Counted from the stretch's first letter, positions 1 to 8,410 are shown. The stretch is DNA of 64,000 bases from SZAS-103 sp038226665 (GCA_038226665.1 JBBRQI010000005.1:62001-126000), one strand, 5' to 3'. A program made the numbers and translations. Notes: generated from the sequence alone by a model not told the origin.

Positions 1-632
1 CGGCACAGGCTCTCGGCTTCCTCGAGGTAATGCGTGGTGAGGATGATGGTGGTGCCGGCCGTGTTGATCTCGTTGAGCGTCTTCCACATGCCGCGGCGGA
101 TTTCGATATCGACGCCGGCAGTGGGCTCGTCGAGGATCAGCAGGCGCGGCCGCGTCATCATCGCGCGCGCAATCATCAACCGACGCTTCATGCCACCGGA
201 CAAGGTGCGCGACATGGTGTGCGCCTTGTTCCACAACTGCGCGCGCTTGAGTTCCTCTTCGGCGCGGCCGAGGGCTTCGCTGCGCGGCACGCCGTAGAAA
301 CCCGCGTAGTTCACCAGGATATCGAAGGGCTTCTCGAAGAAATTGAAATTCATTTCCTGCGGCACCAGCCCGATCTGCCGCATCGCTTCGCTGCGATGCG
401 CCTGCAGGTCGATGCCGAACACATGCACCGAACCGGCGGTCATGTTCACCAGCGAGCTGACGATGCCGATCAGGGTCGACTTGCCGGCGCCGTTCGGGCC
501 GAGCAAGGCGAAGAAATCGCCGGGTTCGACGGTGAGCGAAATGCCCTTGAGTGCTTCGACGCCGGTCGCGTAGGTCTTGCGCAGGTCGATGACCTGGAGC
601 GCCGGTTCGGCTTGCCGCGTGAGATCGGTCAT
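1..632 (-). CDS. ABC transporter ATP-binding protein (YadG-like), C-terminus outside window
   Basis: ATP-hydrolysing subunit of a probable ABC-2-type exporter, acting on the cytoplasmic face of the inner membrane. Read leftward from the ATG at 632, the protein starts MTDLTRQAEPALQVIDLRKT and shows a Walker A GPNGAGKST, a Q-loop LVPQEMNFNF, the signature LSGGMKRR, Walker B LLILDEPT, a D-loop GVD and the H-loop TTHYLEE, so nearly the whole nucleotide-binding domain is present. About 210 codons are visible and the reading frame is still open at base 1, so the last ~100 residues are missing. The motif spacing and the FFEKPFDILVNYAGFYG stretch resemble the YadG/NodI-type subfamily. Its permease would lie beyond the left edge. 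The substrate cannot be told. The family call is firm; the subfamily is inferred. Confidence 0.9.
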   Translation of the reverse strand, partial: MTDLTRQAEPALQVIDLRKTYATGVEALKGISLTVEPGDFFALLGPNGAGKSTLIGIVSSLVNMTAGSVHVFGIDLQAHRSEAMRQIGLVPQEMNFNFFEKPFDILVNYAGFYGVPRSEALGRAEEELKRAQLWNKAHTMSRTLSGGMKRRLMIARAMMTRPRLLILDEPTAGVDIEIRRGMWKTLNEINTAGTTIILTTHYLEEAESLC

Positions 633-728
633 GGGAATCCAGTGCGCGCGGCGGAAGCAAAGACCGCGCCGGGCCGTTAGTATATCGGGCCTGCCGCGGC
701 GATCGCGGCATCGTCGAGTCGAGGTTTC

Positions 729-1481
729 GTGGCCATCGTCCATTTCCCGTTGAAACTGGTGTCGTGCCGGATGCTTGCGCCGACCGTGCGCCACCTCGCG
801 TTCACGCGCGATGACGGCTTGCCGCTGGACTTCATCCCGGGCCAGTTCGTGCAGGTGCATTTCCACTACGAGGACGGCACCGCGACCAAGCGCAGCTATT
901 CGCTCGCGACGATCCACGACCACGCGCTGGGCGCTGGCGAAACCGTGGAGATCGCGGTGAGCTACGTGGCCGGCGGCGCGGCGACGAAATTGTTCGAGTC
1001 GCTCGACGAGGGCGACTGCATCGATGCCAGCGGCCCGTACGGACGTTTCTGCCTGATGCCCGCCGACACCAACACGCGTTATCTGCTGATCGGCACCGGC
1101 ACCGGCGTGACGCCGTATCGCGCAATGCTGCCGATGATCGAAAAACTCATGGCCGAGCGCGGCATCGAGGTCGTGCTGCTGTTCGGCGCGCGCCGTCCCG
1201 AGGAATTGATTTACGCGGACGATTTCTACGCGTTCGCGGACACGCATCCGGGCTTCCGTTTCGTGCCGTGCTTCTCGCGCGAATTGCCCACCGACCCACA
1301 TGCCGACGTGCGCAGTGGTTACGTGCAGGACGCGCTACCGGAATTCGTGCCGAACGCAGAAAACGACATCGCGTATCTGTGCGGCAATCCGGTGATGGTC
1401 GATACCTGCTTCGAGGCGCTAAAGGTTTACGGCATGCCGGTGCCGAGGATCCGCAGGGAAAAGTACGTCTCCAGCAAGTAA
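729..1481 (+). CDS. fpr: Ferredoxin/flavodoxin-NADP(+) reductase
   Basis: FAD enzyme of 250 residues exchanging electrons between NADPH and ferredoxin or flavodoxin in the cytoplasm. The start is a GTG at 729. The N-terminal FAD-binding barrel contains KRSYSLATIH, the RxYS motif that binds the FAD phosphate, and VAGGAATKLF. The NADP-binding half contains LIGTGTGVTPYRAM and LLFGARRPEELIYADDF, then YLCGNPVMVDTCFEAL near the end. The C-terminus REKYVSSK is extended past the usual aromatic residue, as in the bacterial subclass. Length matches Fpr (about 250-260). It is divergent from the ABC ATPase gene with 96 bp between them, and stands alone. Physiological partners, such as an oxidative-stress flavodoxin or a heme oxygenase, are not visible here. 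Confidence 0.9.
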   Translation: MAIVHFPLKLVSCRMLAPTVRHLAFTRDDGLPLDFIPGQFVQVHFHYEDGTATKRSYSLATIHDHALGAGETVEIAVSYVAGGAATKLFESLDEGDCIDASGPYGRFCLMPADTNTRYLLIGTGTGVTPYRAMLPMIEKLMAERGIEVVLLFGARRPEELIYADDFYAFADTHPGFRFVPCFSRELPTDPHADVRSGYVQDALPEFVPNAENDIAYLCGNPVMVDTCFEALKVYGMPVPRIRREKYVSSK

Positions 1482-1562
1482 TCCCATCATGCCGTCTTCG
1501 CCGTGTAACGGGCCGGCCGGGCACGCAGCCCTGCAGCCCGCTCCACCCGCATGTAAAGGACA

Positions 1563-1615
1563 CTTGACAAGACGTTGCGGCCCTCCTAGATTGCGCTTGT
1601 CAAGTTTGCTTGACA
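1563..1615 (+). promoter_or_regulatory. Promoter with overlapping CTTGACAAG-type operator repeats
   Basis: A perfect -35 TTGACA (1564-1569), a 17-bp spacer and a -10-like TAGATT (1587-1592) precede the membrane-protein/XRE genes. The -35 lies inside CTTGACAAG (1563-1571). Its reverse complement, CTTGTCAAG, occurs at 1596-1604, around the expected transcription start, and a third copy of the core, CTTGACA, at 1609-1615. Sites on the -35 and on +1 would let a small repressor block polymerase, so autoregulation by the XRE protein at 2042-2239 is a natural inference. The boxes are seen directly; protein binding is inferred. Confidence 0.6.
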
Positions 1616-1631
1616 TACATCGGACTGCCGC

Positions 1632-2045
1632 ATGCCGCACGTTTTCATCAAGCGCTACCGCCTGATCGCCCTTTTGCTGATGGTGGTGGTCTATCTGCCG
1701 TTGATGTGGTTCGTGTTTCCACATGCACGCGATCCCGGCAATGGGATGCCCGCCCGAACCTTGCTGGCGCTGCTTTCGGTTTCCCCCGTGATCGCGATGA
1801 TCTGGGTGATGGTGCTCCGGGTGATGCACAGCGACGAACTTGTACAACGCGTCGAGCTGATGGCGTTGAGCGCTGCGACCGGCATCGTCGCCGCGGCGAG
1901 CCTGGTCGGCGGCTTCCTCGTCTCGGTGCAAGTGCTGCAGTTCGGCGGCGATGTCCTGCTCTGGGTGTTTCCGGTCCTGTGCCTGTGTTATTCGGCCGCG
2001 CGCTGGCTGTTTGCGAGGCGCTATGGCGGCATGGGCTGCGGATGA
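1632..2045 (+). CDS. Small multi-pass membrane protein of an XRE-linked pair
   Basis: 137-residue inner-membrane protein of unknown biochemical role. Four hydrophobic segments are visible at about residues 10-29, 43-63, 79-101 and 106-124. Between the second and third is SDELVQRVELMALSA, a DE-x-QR-x-x-x-ALA-like stretch that I recall from small membrane proteins encoded next to ~65-residue HTH regulators. No strong ribosome-binding site is visible before the ATG, which is about 33 bp after the inferred transcription start. The stop overlaps the start of the XRE gene by 4 bp (ATGA), so the two are very probably translated together. It may be the target or sensor partner of the regulator; that is inference. 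Confidence 0.7.
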   Translation: MPHVFIKRYRLIALLLMVVVYLPLMWFVFPHARDPGNGMPARTLLALLSVSPVIAMIWVMVLRVMHSDELVQRVELMALSAATGIVAAASLVGGFLVSVQVLQFGGDVLLWVFPVLCLCYSAARWLFARRYGGMGCG

Positions 2046-2239
2046 AGAACCGTTTGCGCGAACTGCGCGACAAGCGTGCGTGGTCGCAGGGCGATCTCGC
2101 CGAGCAGTTGGACGTGTCGCGGCAAACCGTAAACGCAATCGAGACCGGCAAGTACGATCCGAGCCTGCCGCTCGCATTCCGCATCGCAAGACTTTTTCGC
2201 CAATCGATCGAATCGATTTTCGTACCGGGGAAGGATTGA
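2042..2239 (+). CDS. Short XRE-family helix-turn-helix regulator
   Basis: 65-residue DNA-binding protein made up of one Cro/CI-type HTH domain. The sequence starts MKNRLRELRDKRAWSQGDLA, and the recognition region VSRQTVNAIETGKYDPSLPL is typical of the YgzD/PF01381 group of stand-alone regulators. It lacks a ligand domain, so it probably acts as a dimer of bare HTH domains. The gene overlaps the preceding membrane-protein gene by ATGA and is followed after 3 bp by the hydrolase gene, giving a tight three-gene unit. The repeated CTTGACAAG-type sites in the promoter at 1563-1615 are its likely operator. It was too short for many gene finders but is clearly coding. Confidence 0.85.
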   Translation: MKNRLRELRDKRAWSQGDLAEQLDVSRQTVNAIETGKYDPSLPLAFRIARLFRQSIESIFVPGKD

Positions 2240-2242
2240 ACC

Positions 2243-3796
2243 GTGGACAAGCGAAACCTCATCCGCATTGGCGTCGCCGTGGGCGTGCTCGCCTACCTCG
2301 GTTACGGATATTTCAAACCCGCGGACAACGCGTCACGACCGCAGACAGTCTTGACCTCGGCTCCTGCCCGGCAAATTGCGCTGCGCACACTCGGCGCACT
2401 GACATTCCAGGCCTGCACGCTCGCACCGAAGCTTGCGACCGCGACCGTCGAGGCGCAGTGCACGCACTTGGGCGTGCCGGAAGATTACGCGCATCCGGAA
2501 GGCCGCAGGATCCAGCTCGCGATCGCCTGGATTCCAGCGCACAACGACGCCGCCAGCGATCCCGTGTTCATGCTTGCCGGGGGTCCCGGGCAGTCGGCGC
2601 TGGAATCGTATCCCGGCATCGCGGCTGCGTTCGACGAAACGCTGAAGAAGCGCAACGTGATCCTCGTCGATCAGCGCGGTACCGGCGGTTCGAATCCGCT
2701 GGCGTGCAAGGACGCCGAAGGCGACAAGACCAGCGTCGAACAACAGGCTGCCGCGACCGATCCGGATAGCGTGCGTCATCTCACCGAACGTTGCCGCGAT
2801 GCGCTCGCCAGGAAGGCGGACCTGCGCTTTTACACAACCACCGATGCGATCCGCGACCTCGATGCAGTGCGCGCGGCGATCGGCGCGATGCAGGTCGACC
2901 TGGTCGGCATCTCGTATGGCACGCGCGTCGCGCAACACTATGCACGCCGCTATCCGACCCGCACCCGCGCGGTCGTGCTCGACAGCGTCGCGCCGAACGA
3001 ACTCATCCTCGGCAACGATTTCGCGCGCAACCTCGACGGCGCGCTCGCGATGACTTTCAAGCAATGCGCCGAGACGCCGCATTGCGTCGAACGCATGGGC
3101 GATCCGCGCGCGAACCTCACCGCGTTGCTCGCCCAGCTCAAGGCTGCGCCGGTGCCGGTGAATTATCGCGACGCGCTGACCGGCGAGGAAAAACGCGAAA
3201 TGCTGACGCGCGGACACCTTGCGTTGGTCGTACGGATGTATGCGTACCTGCCCGCGCTCGCAGCGTCACTGCCGCTCACCCTTGCCGAAGCGAAGAAGGG
3301 CCGCTACGAACCGCTGATGGCGCAAGCCAAGATGGTCGGCGGCGAACTCGGGGATTCGATGACGGCAGGAATGCAGTTGTCGGTGATCTGCAGCGAGGAC
3401 GGCGACGGGCTGAAGGCCGATCCGGCGTATGCCGACAGCGTTCTCGGCAATGAATTGGTCGAGACCTTGCGCGAACAATGCGCGGTGTGGCCGCATGGCG
3501 AACGCCCGACAGATTTCCACGAACCGCTCAAGAGCGACCTGCCGATCCTCGTGCTCGAAGGCGAATTCGATCCGGTCACCCCGCCGCGATACGGCGAGCA
3601 AGTCGTGAAGAACCTCAGCCACGGCCGCCTGCTGCTACTGCGTGGACAGGGCCATAATGTGATCCCGATCGGCTGCATGCCGAAATTGATGGCGCGCTTC
3701 ATTGATACCGCCGATGCAAAATCGCTCGACGCGCATTGCCTCGACAAGCTGCCTGCTCCGCAGCCGTTCACGAGCTTCAGCGGGTGGGAGCCATGA
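2243..3796 (+). CDS. Secreted/anchored alpha/beta hydrolase with TAP-like C-terminal domain
   Basis: 517-residue serine hydrolase of the tripeptidyl-aminopeptidase/proline iminopeptidase-like group. It starts at a GTG 3 bp after the XRE gene. A hydrophobic segment at residues 9-23 (GVAVGVLAYLGYGYF) is an uncleaved anchor or signal. The oxyanion region FMLAGGPGQSA is followed by the nucleophile in GISYGTR (Ser224). The TAP-like C-terminal domain supplies the acid in GEFDPVTPP (Asp443) and the base in RGQGHNV (His471), so the catalytic triad is intact. The family removes peptides from N-termini, generally outside the cytoplasm. Co-transcription with the upstream regulator pair is likely. Substrate unknown; peptide or peptide-antibiotic cleavage is a possibility only. 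Confidence 0.85.
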   Translation: MDKRNLIRIGVAVGVLAYLGYGYFKPADNASRPQTVLTSAPARQIALRTLGALTFQACTLAPKLATATVEAQCTHLGVPEDYAHPEGRRIQLAIAWIPAHNDAASDPVFMLAGGPGQSALESYPGIAAAFDETLKKRNVILVDQRGTGGSNPLACKDAEGDKTSVEQQAAATDPDSVRHLTERCRDALARKADLRFYTTTDAIRDLDAVRAAIGAMQVDLVGISYGTRVAQHYARRYPTRTRAVVLDSVAPNELILGNDFARNLDGALAMTFKQCAETPHCVERMGDPRANLTALLAQLKAAPVPVNYRDALTGEEKREMLTRGHLALVVRMYAYLPALAASLPLTLAEAKKGRYEPLMAQAKMVGGELGDSMTAGMQLSVICSEDGDGLKADPAYADSVLGNELVETLREQCAVWPHGERPTDFHEPLKSDLPILVLEGEFDPVTPPRYGEQVVKNLSHGRLLLLRGQGHNVIPIGCMPKLMARFIDTADAKSLDAHCLDKLPAPQPFTSFSGWEP

Positions 3797-3977
3797 GTTT
3801 GATCGCGAAAGGCCTGGCATTGCGTTTCTTGATGACGATCGACCGGGCATCCTGCCGCGGCCTTCGTGCGAACGGCGCGGGCCAAGCCCGCGCTCGTCCG
3901 CCGGATGAACGCCGATGGCTTTCTTCCGATTCGCACATCCATGTGCGAAACACACTCGTCGCCAATCGGAAATTCCG

Positions 3978-4724
3978 ATGATCGAAGCCAAGAACCTGCA
4001 CAAGGCGTTCGCCAGCAAGACCGGCAAGGTCGTCGCGGTGGACGACGTGAGTTTCGTCGCCAACGACGGCGAGATCACCGGCCTGCTCGGACCCAACGGC
4101 GCAGGCAAGACGACCACGCTGCGCATGCTCTACACGCTGATGAAACCCGAGCAGGGCCGCGTCACCGTGGACGGTTTCGATTCGGTGCGCGATGCCGAAG
4201 CGGTGCGCCGCAGGCTCGGCGTGCTGCCGGATGCGCGCGGCGTGTACAAGCGGCTGACCGCGCGCGAGAACATCGCCTACTTCGGCCGACTGCACCAGAT
4301 GCCCGAGAACGAGATCGCCACGCGCATTGCGCTGCTGTCGAAGGCGCTGGACATGGACGATTTCCTCGATCGCCAGACCGAAGGCTTCTCGCAGGGCCAG
4401 CGCACCAAGACCGCGATCGCGCGCGCACTCGTACACGATCCGATGAACGTGATCCTCGACGAGCCGACCAACGGACTCGACGTGATGACCACACGCGGCT
4501 TGCGCGAATTCCTGCAGCAGCTGCGCGCGGAAGGACGCTGCGTGATTTTCTCCAGCCACATCATGCAGGAGGTCGCGGCTCTGTGCGATCGCATCGTGGT
4601 GATCGCGAAGGGCCGCGTGGTCGCGCAAGGCAGCGCCGATGAGCTGCGCGCGCAGACCTGCCAAGACAATCTCGAAGACGCCTTCGTCAAGGCGATCGGA
4701 TCGGACGAAGGACTGCACGCATGA
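3978..4724 (+). CDS. natA: ABC exporter ATP-binding subunit, NatA-type
   Basis: 248-residue cytoplasmic ATPase that would power the NatB-like permease encoded next. The start chosen is ATG 3978 (MIEAKNLHKAFASKTGKVVA), which begins at the conserved domain edge and has GGA upstream; an in-frame ATG at 3915 would add an Arg-rich stretch unlike the family. Motifs in order are Walker A GPNGAGKTTTLRML, Q-loop region LPDARGVYKRLT, signature FSQGQRTK (instead of LSGGQ, as in NatA), Walker B VILDEPTNGLD and H-loop FSSHIMQE. The stop overlaps the permease start by ATGA. NatAB of Bacillus extrudes Na+; here the substrate is inferred from family only. The 181-bp gap from the hydrolase gene makes co-transcription with the XRE unit possible but unproven. 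Confidence 0.87.
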   Translation: MIEAKNLHKAFASKTGKVVAVDDVSFVANDGEITGLLGPNGAGKTTTLRMLYTLMKPEQGRVTVDGFDSVRDAEAVRRRLGVLPDARGVYKRLTARENIAYFGRLHQMPENEIATRIALLSKALDMDDFLDRQTEGFSQGQRTKTAIARALVHDPMNVILDEPTNGLDVMTTRGLREFLQQLRAEGRCVIFSSHIMQEVAALCDRIVVIAKGRVVAQGSADELRAQTCQDNLEDAFVKAIGSDEGLHA

Positions 4725-5905
4725 ACAACAATGCGATCGCCACCACGGTCACGGTGATGCTCAAGGAACTGCGCGACCTGTTCCGCGACAAGCGCACGAT
4801 CCGCATCGCGCTGCTGATGGGGCCGATTTTCACGCCGCTGCTGATGCTGGGCATCCTCACGATGGCGCAGAAACGGGTGAGCAGCCAACTCGAAAAACCG
4901 CTGGAGTTGCCGGTGATCGGTGGGCAATACGCGCCGAACCTCGTCGCGTGGCTGGCCGGACAGAACGTGGATGTGTTGCCGCCGCCGGCCGATGCCAACG
5001 CGGCCATCCGCAATCAGGATCGCGACGTGATCCTGTCGATCGGCAAGGACTATCCCGAGGACTGGAACAAGGGCCAGCCGGCGCGCGTGGAAATTATTGA
5101 AGACTCGTCGCGACAGGACGCCGCGATTCCGGTGCAGCGGGTGGAGGCTCTGCTGAGGAATTACCAGGCCGTCGTCGGCTCGTTGCGTCTGCTCGTGCGC
5201 GGGGTGAGTCCGGCCATCGCATCGCCGGTGCGCATTGCGCACCGCGACTTGTCCACACCGGAAGGCCGACGCGGCGGCGCGTTGTCGTTCCTGCCGTATT
5301 TGCTGATCCTCACCGGCTTTCTCGGCAGTTCGCATCTGGTGATCGATGCCACCGCAGGCGAGCGCGAGCGGCAATCACTGGAACCGTTGCTGGCTACGCC
5401 TGCGTCGCGCGCGGCGATCATGAGCGGCAAGATCGCCGCAGCCTGCACGTTCGGTATGCTCAGCCTCATGCTGACGCTGTTCGTGTTCAAGCTCAGCTTC
5501 CAGTTCGCGCCGCAGATCGGGGTCACTCTGGATGTCTCGGTCGCGACCATGTTCAAGCTGTTGCTCGTGCTGGCGCCCATTGTCCTGCTCGGCACCACGC
5601 TGCTGACCCTGATCTCGGCATCGGTCAAGAGCGTCAAGGAGGCGCAGAGCTACATGAGCGTGCTGATGCTGTTGCCATTGATCCCGACCCTGCTGCTGAT
5701 GATCAATCCGATCAAGAACCAGCTGTGGATGTTTGCGGTGCCGTTCCTGTCGCAGAATCAGCTGATCATGAAACTGCTGCGCATGGAGGCCGTGACCGCA
5801 AGCGAATGGGGCACCTATCTGCTGGCAGGTTTCGGCGTCGGCATCGTGCTATGGGCGATCGCGGCGCGGCTATACCACCGCGAAAAGCTCGCGATTTCTG
5901 CGTAA
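4721..5905 (+). CDS. natB: ABC-2 exporter permease, NatB-type
   Basis: 394-residue membrane subunit. The N-terminal half has one transmembrane helix (about residues 25-47, IRIALLMGPIFTPLLMLGIL) followed by a large extracytoplasmic domain (to about residue 185). The C-terminal half has about five further helices, for example FLPYLLILTGFLGSSHLVID, IAAACTFGMLSLMLTLFVF and LLLVLAPIVLLGTTLLTLIS. ATAGERERQSLEPLLATP is the diagnostic NatB/ABC-2_3 stretch before the membrane bundle, and a KSVKEAQSY coupling element follows. Length agrees with NatB (about 386). Translationally coupled to natA by an ATGA overlap. Exported substrate (Na+, drug or peptide) cannot be told from sequence. Confidence 0.87.
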   Translation: MNNNAIATTVTVMLKELRDLFRDKRTIRIALLMGPIFTPLLMLGILTMAQKRVSSQLEKPLELPVIGGQYAPNLVAWLAGQNVDVLPPPADANAAIRNQDRDVILSIGKDYPEDWNKGQPARVEIIEDSSRQDAAIPVQRVEALLRNYQAVVGSLRLLVRGVSPAIASPVRIAHRDLSTPEGRRGGALSFLPYLLILTGFLGSSHLVIDATAGERERQSLEPLLATPASRAAIMSGKIAAACTFGMLSLMLTLFVFKLSFQFAPQIGVTLDVSVATMFKLLLVLAPIVLLGTTLLTLISASVKSVKEAQSYMSVLMLLPLIPTLLLMINPIKNQLWMFAVPFLSQNQLIMKLLRMEAVTASEWGTYLLAGFGVGIVLWAIAARLYHREKLAISA

Positions 5906-5920
5906 CGATCCTGGCGACAA

Positions 5921-5939
5921 CGCAACGATCTTCGTTGCG
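5921..5939. terminator. Hairpin between convergent genes
   Basis: An 8-bp perfect stem CGCAACGA / TCGTTGCG closes a 3-base loop, 16 bp after the natB stop and 58 bp before the end of the convergent lipoprotein gene. No U-tract follows on either strand, so an intrinsic terminator is uncertain. The hairpin itself is seen directly. Confidence 0.35.
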
Positions 5940-5996
5940 GGCCGCCAATGAACGAAGCCGGCTCGCGTTGATTACCCTCGCAAAAAGCCGACGCGA

Positions 5997-7004
5997 TCAG
6001 TTGCCGGGGCTGAATGCGAACGTACGATGTCCCGAGACCGGCTCGCTCGGCGCCTCGAAACGCCATTTCTTGATCGCCTCCACTGCGGCTGCATCGAACA
6101 CCCGGCGCGGATTGCTGCTGACGATACTCACGCCACCCACGCCCCCATCCGTATTGACGGTAAACGCGACGGTGACCTCGCCCGAAACGCCATCGCGCAA
6201 TGCGTCGCGCGGATATGTCGGCTGCACGCTGCTCACCACGTCAGGCAAACCGGCGTGCGCGGGCTTGGGTGGCGGCGGCGCTTCCACTGGCGCCGGTGCA
6301 GGCGTTGGCACGGTGGCCTGGGTTTGCGCCGGACGCGGCGGCGGCGGCGGACGCTGTTCGACAGGCGGCGGTGTCGCGGGTACCTGCGCCGCAGCTTGCT
6401 GCTGCGTCTTCAAGGCCGCAGACGCCTTGTCCGCTTCGGTCTTCTTGGCGAGGTCGTCCTGCGTCTTCTTGGCCGCAACCTGCTGTTGCTTGAGTTCGTC
6501 GCCCGCCTGCTTCTGCATGATCGCGCGCAGACGCGGAAGCGATGGCGCATTGGTATCCACGCGTTCGAGGAGGGCGAAAATGCGCGCTGCTTCGGTGCGG
6601 AATCCCGCGGCTTGGGCGGGATCCTTCGCTGCGGCTGCTTTCTGCAAAGTCTGCTCGGTGGCGATCATCGCGTACGGGAACAGATCGGTCAGCGCGTTCT
6701 TGGCATTGGCATCGTTCGGACTGCGCTGACGCAACGCCAGGTAATACTCGATCGCATTGTCGCCGGCCGGCGCATACAAGCGCTTGTCGTTCTCGGCGGT
6801 CTTCGCCTTGGTCAACACGTCGGCATCGGTGTCGACTGCTGCCACAGGTGGCGCTGCCGACGTGGAAGAGGAGGCCGGCGTACCAGCTGCCGGCGCGACC
6901 GGAGCGGCGGCCTTCTTGGAGCAGCCTGCGATACCGAGCGCGGCGACAATCGCGGCGGCCAAAGCCGCACTTCGCCAGCTTGCAGTAGCTGATTGTTGCG
7001 TCAT
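5997..7004 (-). CDS. Lipoprotein with C-terminal TonB domain
   Basis: 335-residue predicted lipoprotein. The start at 7004 is preceded by GGGGGGAT. The signal peptide ends with the lipobox IAGC (AALGIAGCSKK), followed by an Ala/Pro-rich linker. Residues about 60-180 are helical and Ala/Lys/Gln-rich, with repeats such as KKTQDDLAKKTEADKASAA suggesting a coiled coil. A Pro-rich spacer (EQRPPPPPRPAQ) then leads to a TonB_C domain with YPRDALRDGVSGEVTVAFTV and a closing AIKKWRFEAP. A normal TonB has an uncleaved N-terminal helix, so a lipid anchor on this domain is unusual. Ser at +2 would favour outer-membrane sorting by the E. coli rule. Alternative: an envelope-spanning scaffold, not a TonB energiser. 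It is monocistronic, convergent with natB. Confidence 0.75.
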   Translation of the reverse strand: MTQQSATASWRSAALAAAIVAALGIAGCSKKAAAPVAPAAGTPASSSTSAAPPVAAVDTDADVLTKAKTAENDKRLYAPAGDNAIEYYLALRQRSPNDANAKNALTDLFPYAMIATEQTLQKAAAAKDPAQAAGFRTEAARIFALLERVDTNAPSLPRLRAIMQKQAGDELKQQQVAAKKTQDDLAKKTEADKASAALKTQQQAAAQVPATPPPVEQRPPPPPRPAQTQATVPTPAPAPVEAPPPPKPAHAGLPDVVSSVQPTYPRDALRDGVSGEVTVAFTVNTDGGVGGVSIVSSNPRRVFDAAAVEAIKKWRFEAPSEPVSGHRTFAFSPGN

Positions 7005-7072
7005 GGGACATCCCCCCGGGTGAGTCGTTAACCTGAGTTTAACCAGATTTTTCCTGAATGGTGTGCGCTCCG

Positions 7073-8410
7073 TCACTTGCCGATACAGAAGCTTCCAAAG
7101 ATCGCGCCGAGCAGGTCATCGCTGCTGGTCATGCCAGTGATTTCTCCAAGGACGGCCTGGGCCAGCCGGAGTTCCTCGGCTGCCAGTTCACCAGCGCGCC
7201 CGACCCGCAGATGTTGGGCCGCCGTCTGCAGGTGTACCCCAACCCTGCGCAACGCATCCACGTGCCGGGCGCGCGCGCTGAACGCACCGTCCGCGCCGCC
7301 GACTCCTGCCGCTTCGCGCAAACGAAGGCGAAGCTTGTCGATGTCGAGGCCGCTGTGCGCCGATAACCGGATTTGATCTGGTTGTGCGGAAAACTGTCCG
7401 GGCGACTCCAGCAGATCGGCCTTGTTGTGCAGCCACAACACATGTTGCATTCCGGCCAGATCAGCGGCGAGGGCGGCGCGTCCTTCGTCTGGTTCGCGCG
7501 CATCGATCGCTGCAAGCACGAGGTCGGCGCGCGCGAGTTCCGCGCGGGCGCGGCGCATGCCTTCGCGTTCGATCGCGTCGTCGGATGCGCGCAGGCCGGC
7601 TGTGTCGACCAGGGTCAATGCGATGCCATCCACTTGCACGCTTTCGCGCAACAGATCGCGGGTGGTGCCGGGCACGGCGGCAACGATCGCGCGATCGTTG
7701 CCAGCCAACGCGTTGAGCAGGCTGGATTTGCCGACATTCGGCGCGCCGACGATCACCACGTGCAGTCCATCGCGCAGGCGCTGCCCGCGTGCGGCTTCAG
7801 CAAGCAATGCAGCGTGTTCCCCCTGGACACCCTCAAGACGCCGTTGCAGGAAGGCATCGGCGAGGAAGTCGAGTTCTTCTTCGGGAAAATCGATCGCGGC
7901 CTCGACATGCACGCGCAAGGCTGTCAGCGCGGCGAGCAATGCATCGACGCGTTGCGAGAACGCCCCGTCAAGCGAACGCCGCGCCGCGCGCGCTGCGGCT
8001 TCGCTGCCGGCTGCGATCAGGTCGGCGACTGCTTCGGCCTGCGCGAGATCGAGCTTGTGATTGTGGTACGCGCGCTCGGTGAACTCGCCGGGCCGCGCCG
8101 TGCGAGCACCGAGTTTCAAACAGCGCTGAAGCAACTGTTGCAAAAGAATCGGGCTGCCGTGCGCCTGTAGTTCGACGACATCTTCGCCGGTGTAGGAATG
8201 CGGTGCGGGAAAGCTCAACGCGATGCCGTCGTCGATCACATCACCGTGTTCATCGCGGAACACCACGTAATGCGCGTGCCGCGGGCGCAGCGTGCCGCCG
8301 CCCAGCGCTTCGCCGATCACCAGCGCGCGCGGTCCCGACAAACGCACCACCCCGATTCCGCCCGCGCCCGGTGCGGTGGCGATCGCGACGATAGTATCGA
8401 TCCCTTGCAT
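7073..8410 (-). CDS. mnmE: tRNA uridine-5-carboxymethylaminomethyl modification GTPase MnmE
   Basis: 445-residue GTPase that, with MnmG, makes the cmnm5 group on wobble U34 of tRNAs. The N-terminal folate-binding domain starts MQGIDTIVAIATAPGAGGIG and includes VRLSGPRAL. The central helical domain carries an inserted G domain with P-loop GAPNVGKSSLLNAL, switch element VPGTTRD, DTAG (VDTAGLR) and the NKAD guanine-specificity motif. The C-terminus FGSFCIGK contains the invariant Cys of the CxGK motif. Length is normal (about 446-454). It follows yidC in the conserved rpmH-rnpA-yidC-mnmE run, with a 48-bp spacing, so it is probably part of that operon. Confidence 0.97.
   Translation of the reverse strand: MQGIDTIVAIATAPGAGGIGVVRLSGPRALVIGEALGGGTLRPRHAHYVVFRDEHGDVIDDGIALSFPAPHSYTGEDVVELQAHGSPILLQQLLQRCLKLGARTARPGEFTERAYHNHKLDLAQAEAVADLIAAGSEAAARAARRSLDGAFSQRVDALLAALTALRVHVEAAIDFPEEELDFLADAFLQRRLEGVQGEHAALLAEAARGQRLRDGLHVVIVGAPNVGKSSLLNALAGNDRAIVAAVPGTTRDLLRESVQVDGIALTLVDTAGLRASDDAIEREGMRRARAELARADLVLAAIDAREPDEGRAALAADLAGMQHVLWLHNKADLLESPGQFSAQPDQIRLSAHSGLDIDKLRLRLREAAGVGGADGAFSARARHVDALRRVGVHLQTAAQHLRVGRAGELAAEELRLAQAVLGEITGMTSSDDLLGAIFGSFCIGK

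Noticed and set aside
3793..3981. Small open frame starting ATGA-overlapped with the hydrolase stop
   Set aside because: The 62-residue product is Arg-rich, has no recognisable domain and runs into the natA start. It could be translated, but nothing beyond the start overlap supports it.
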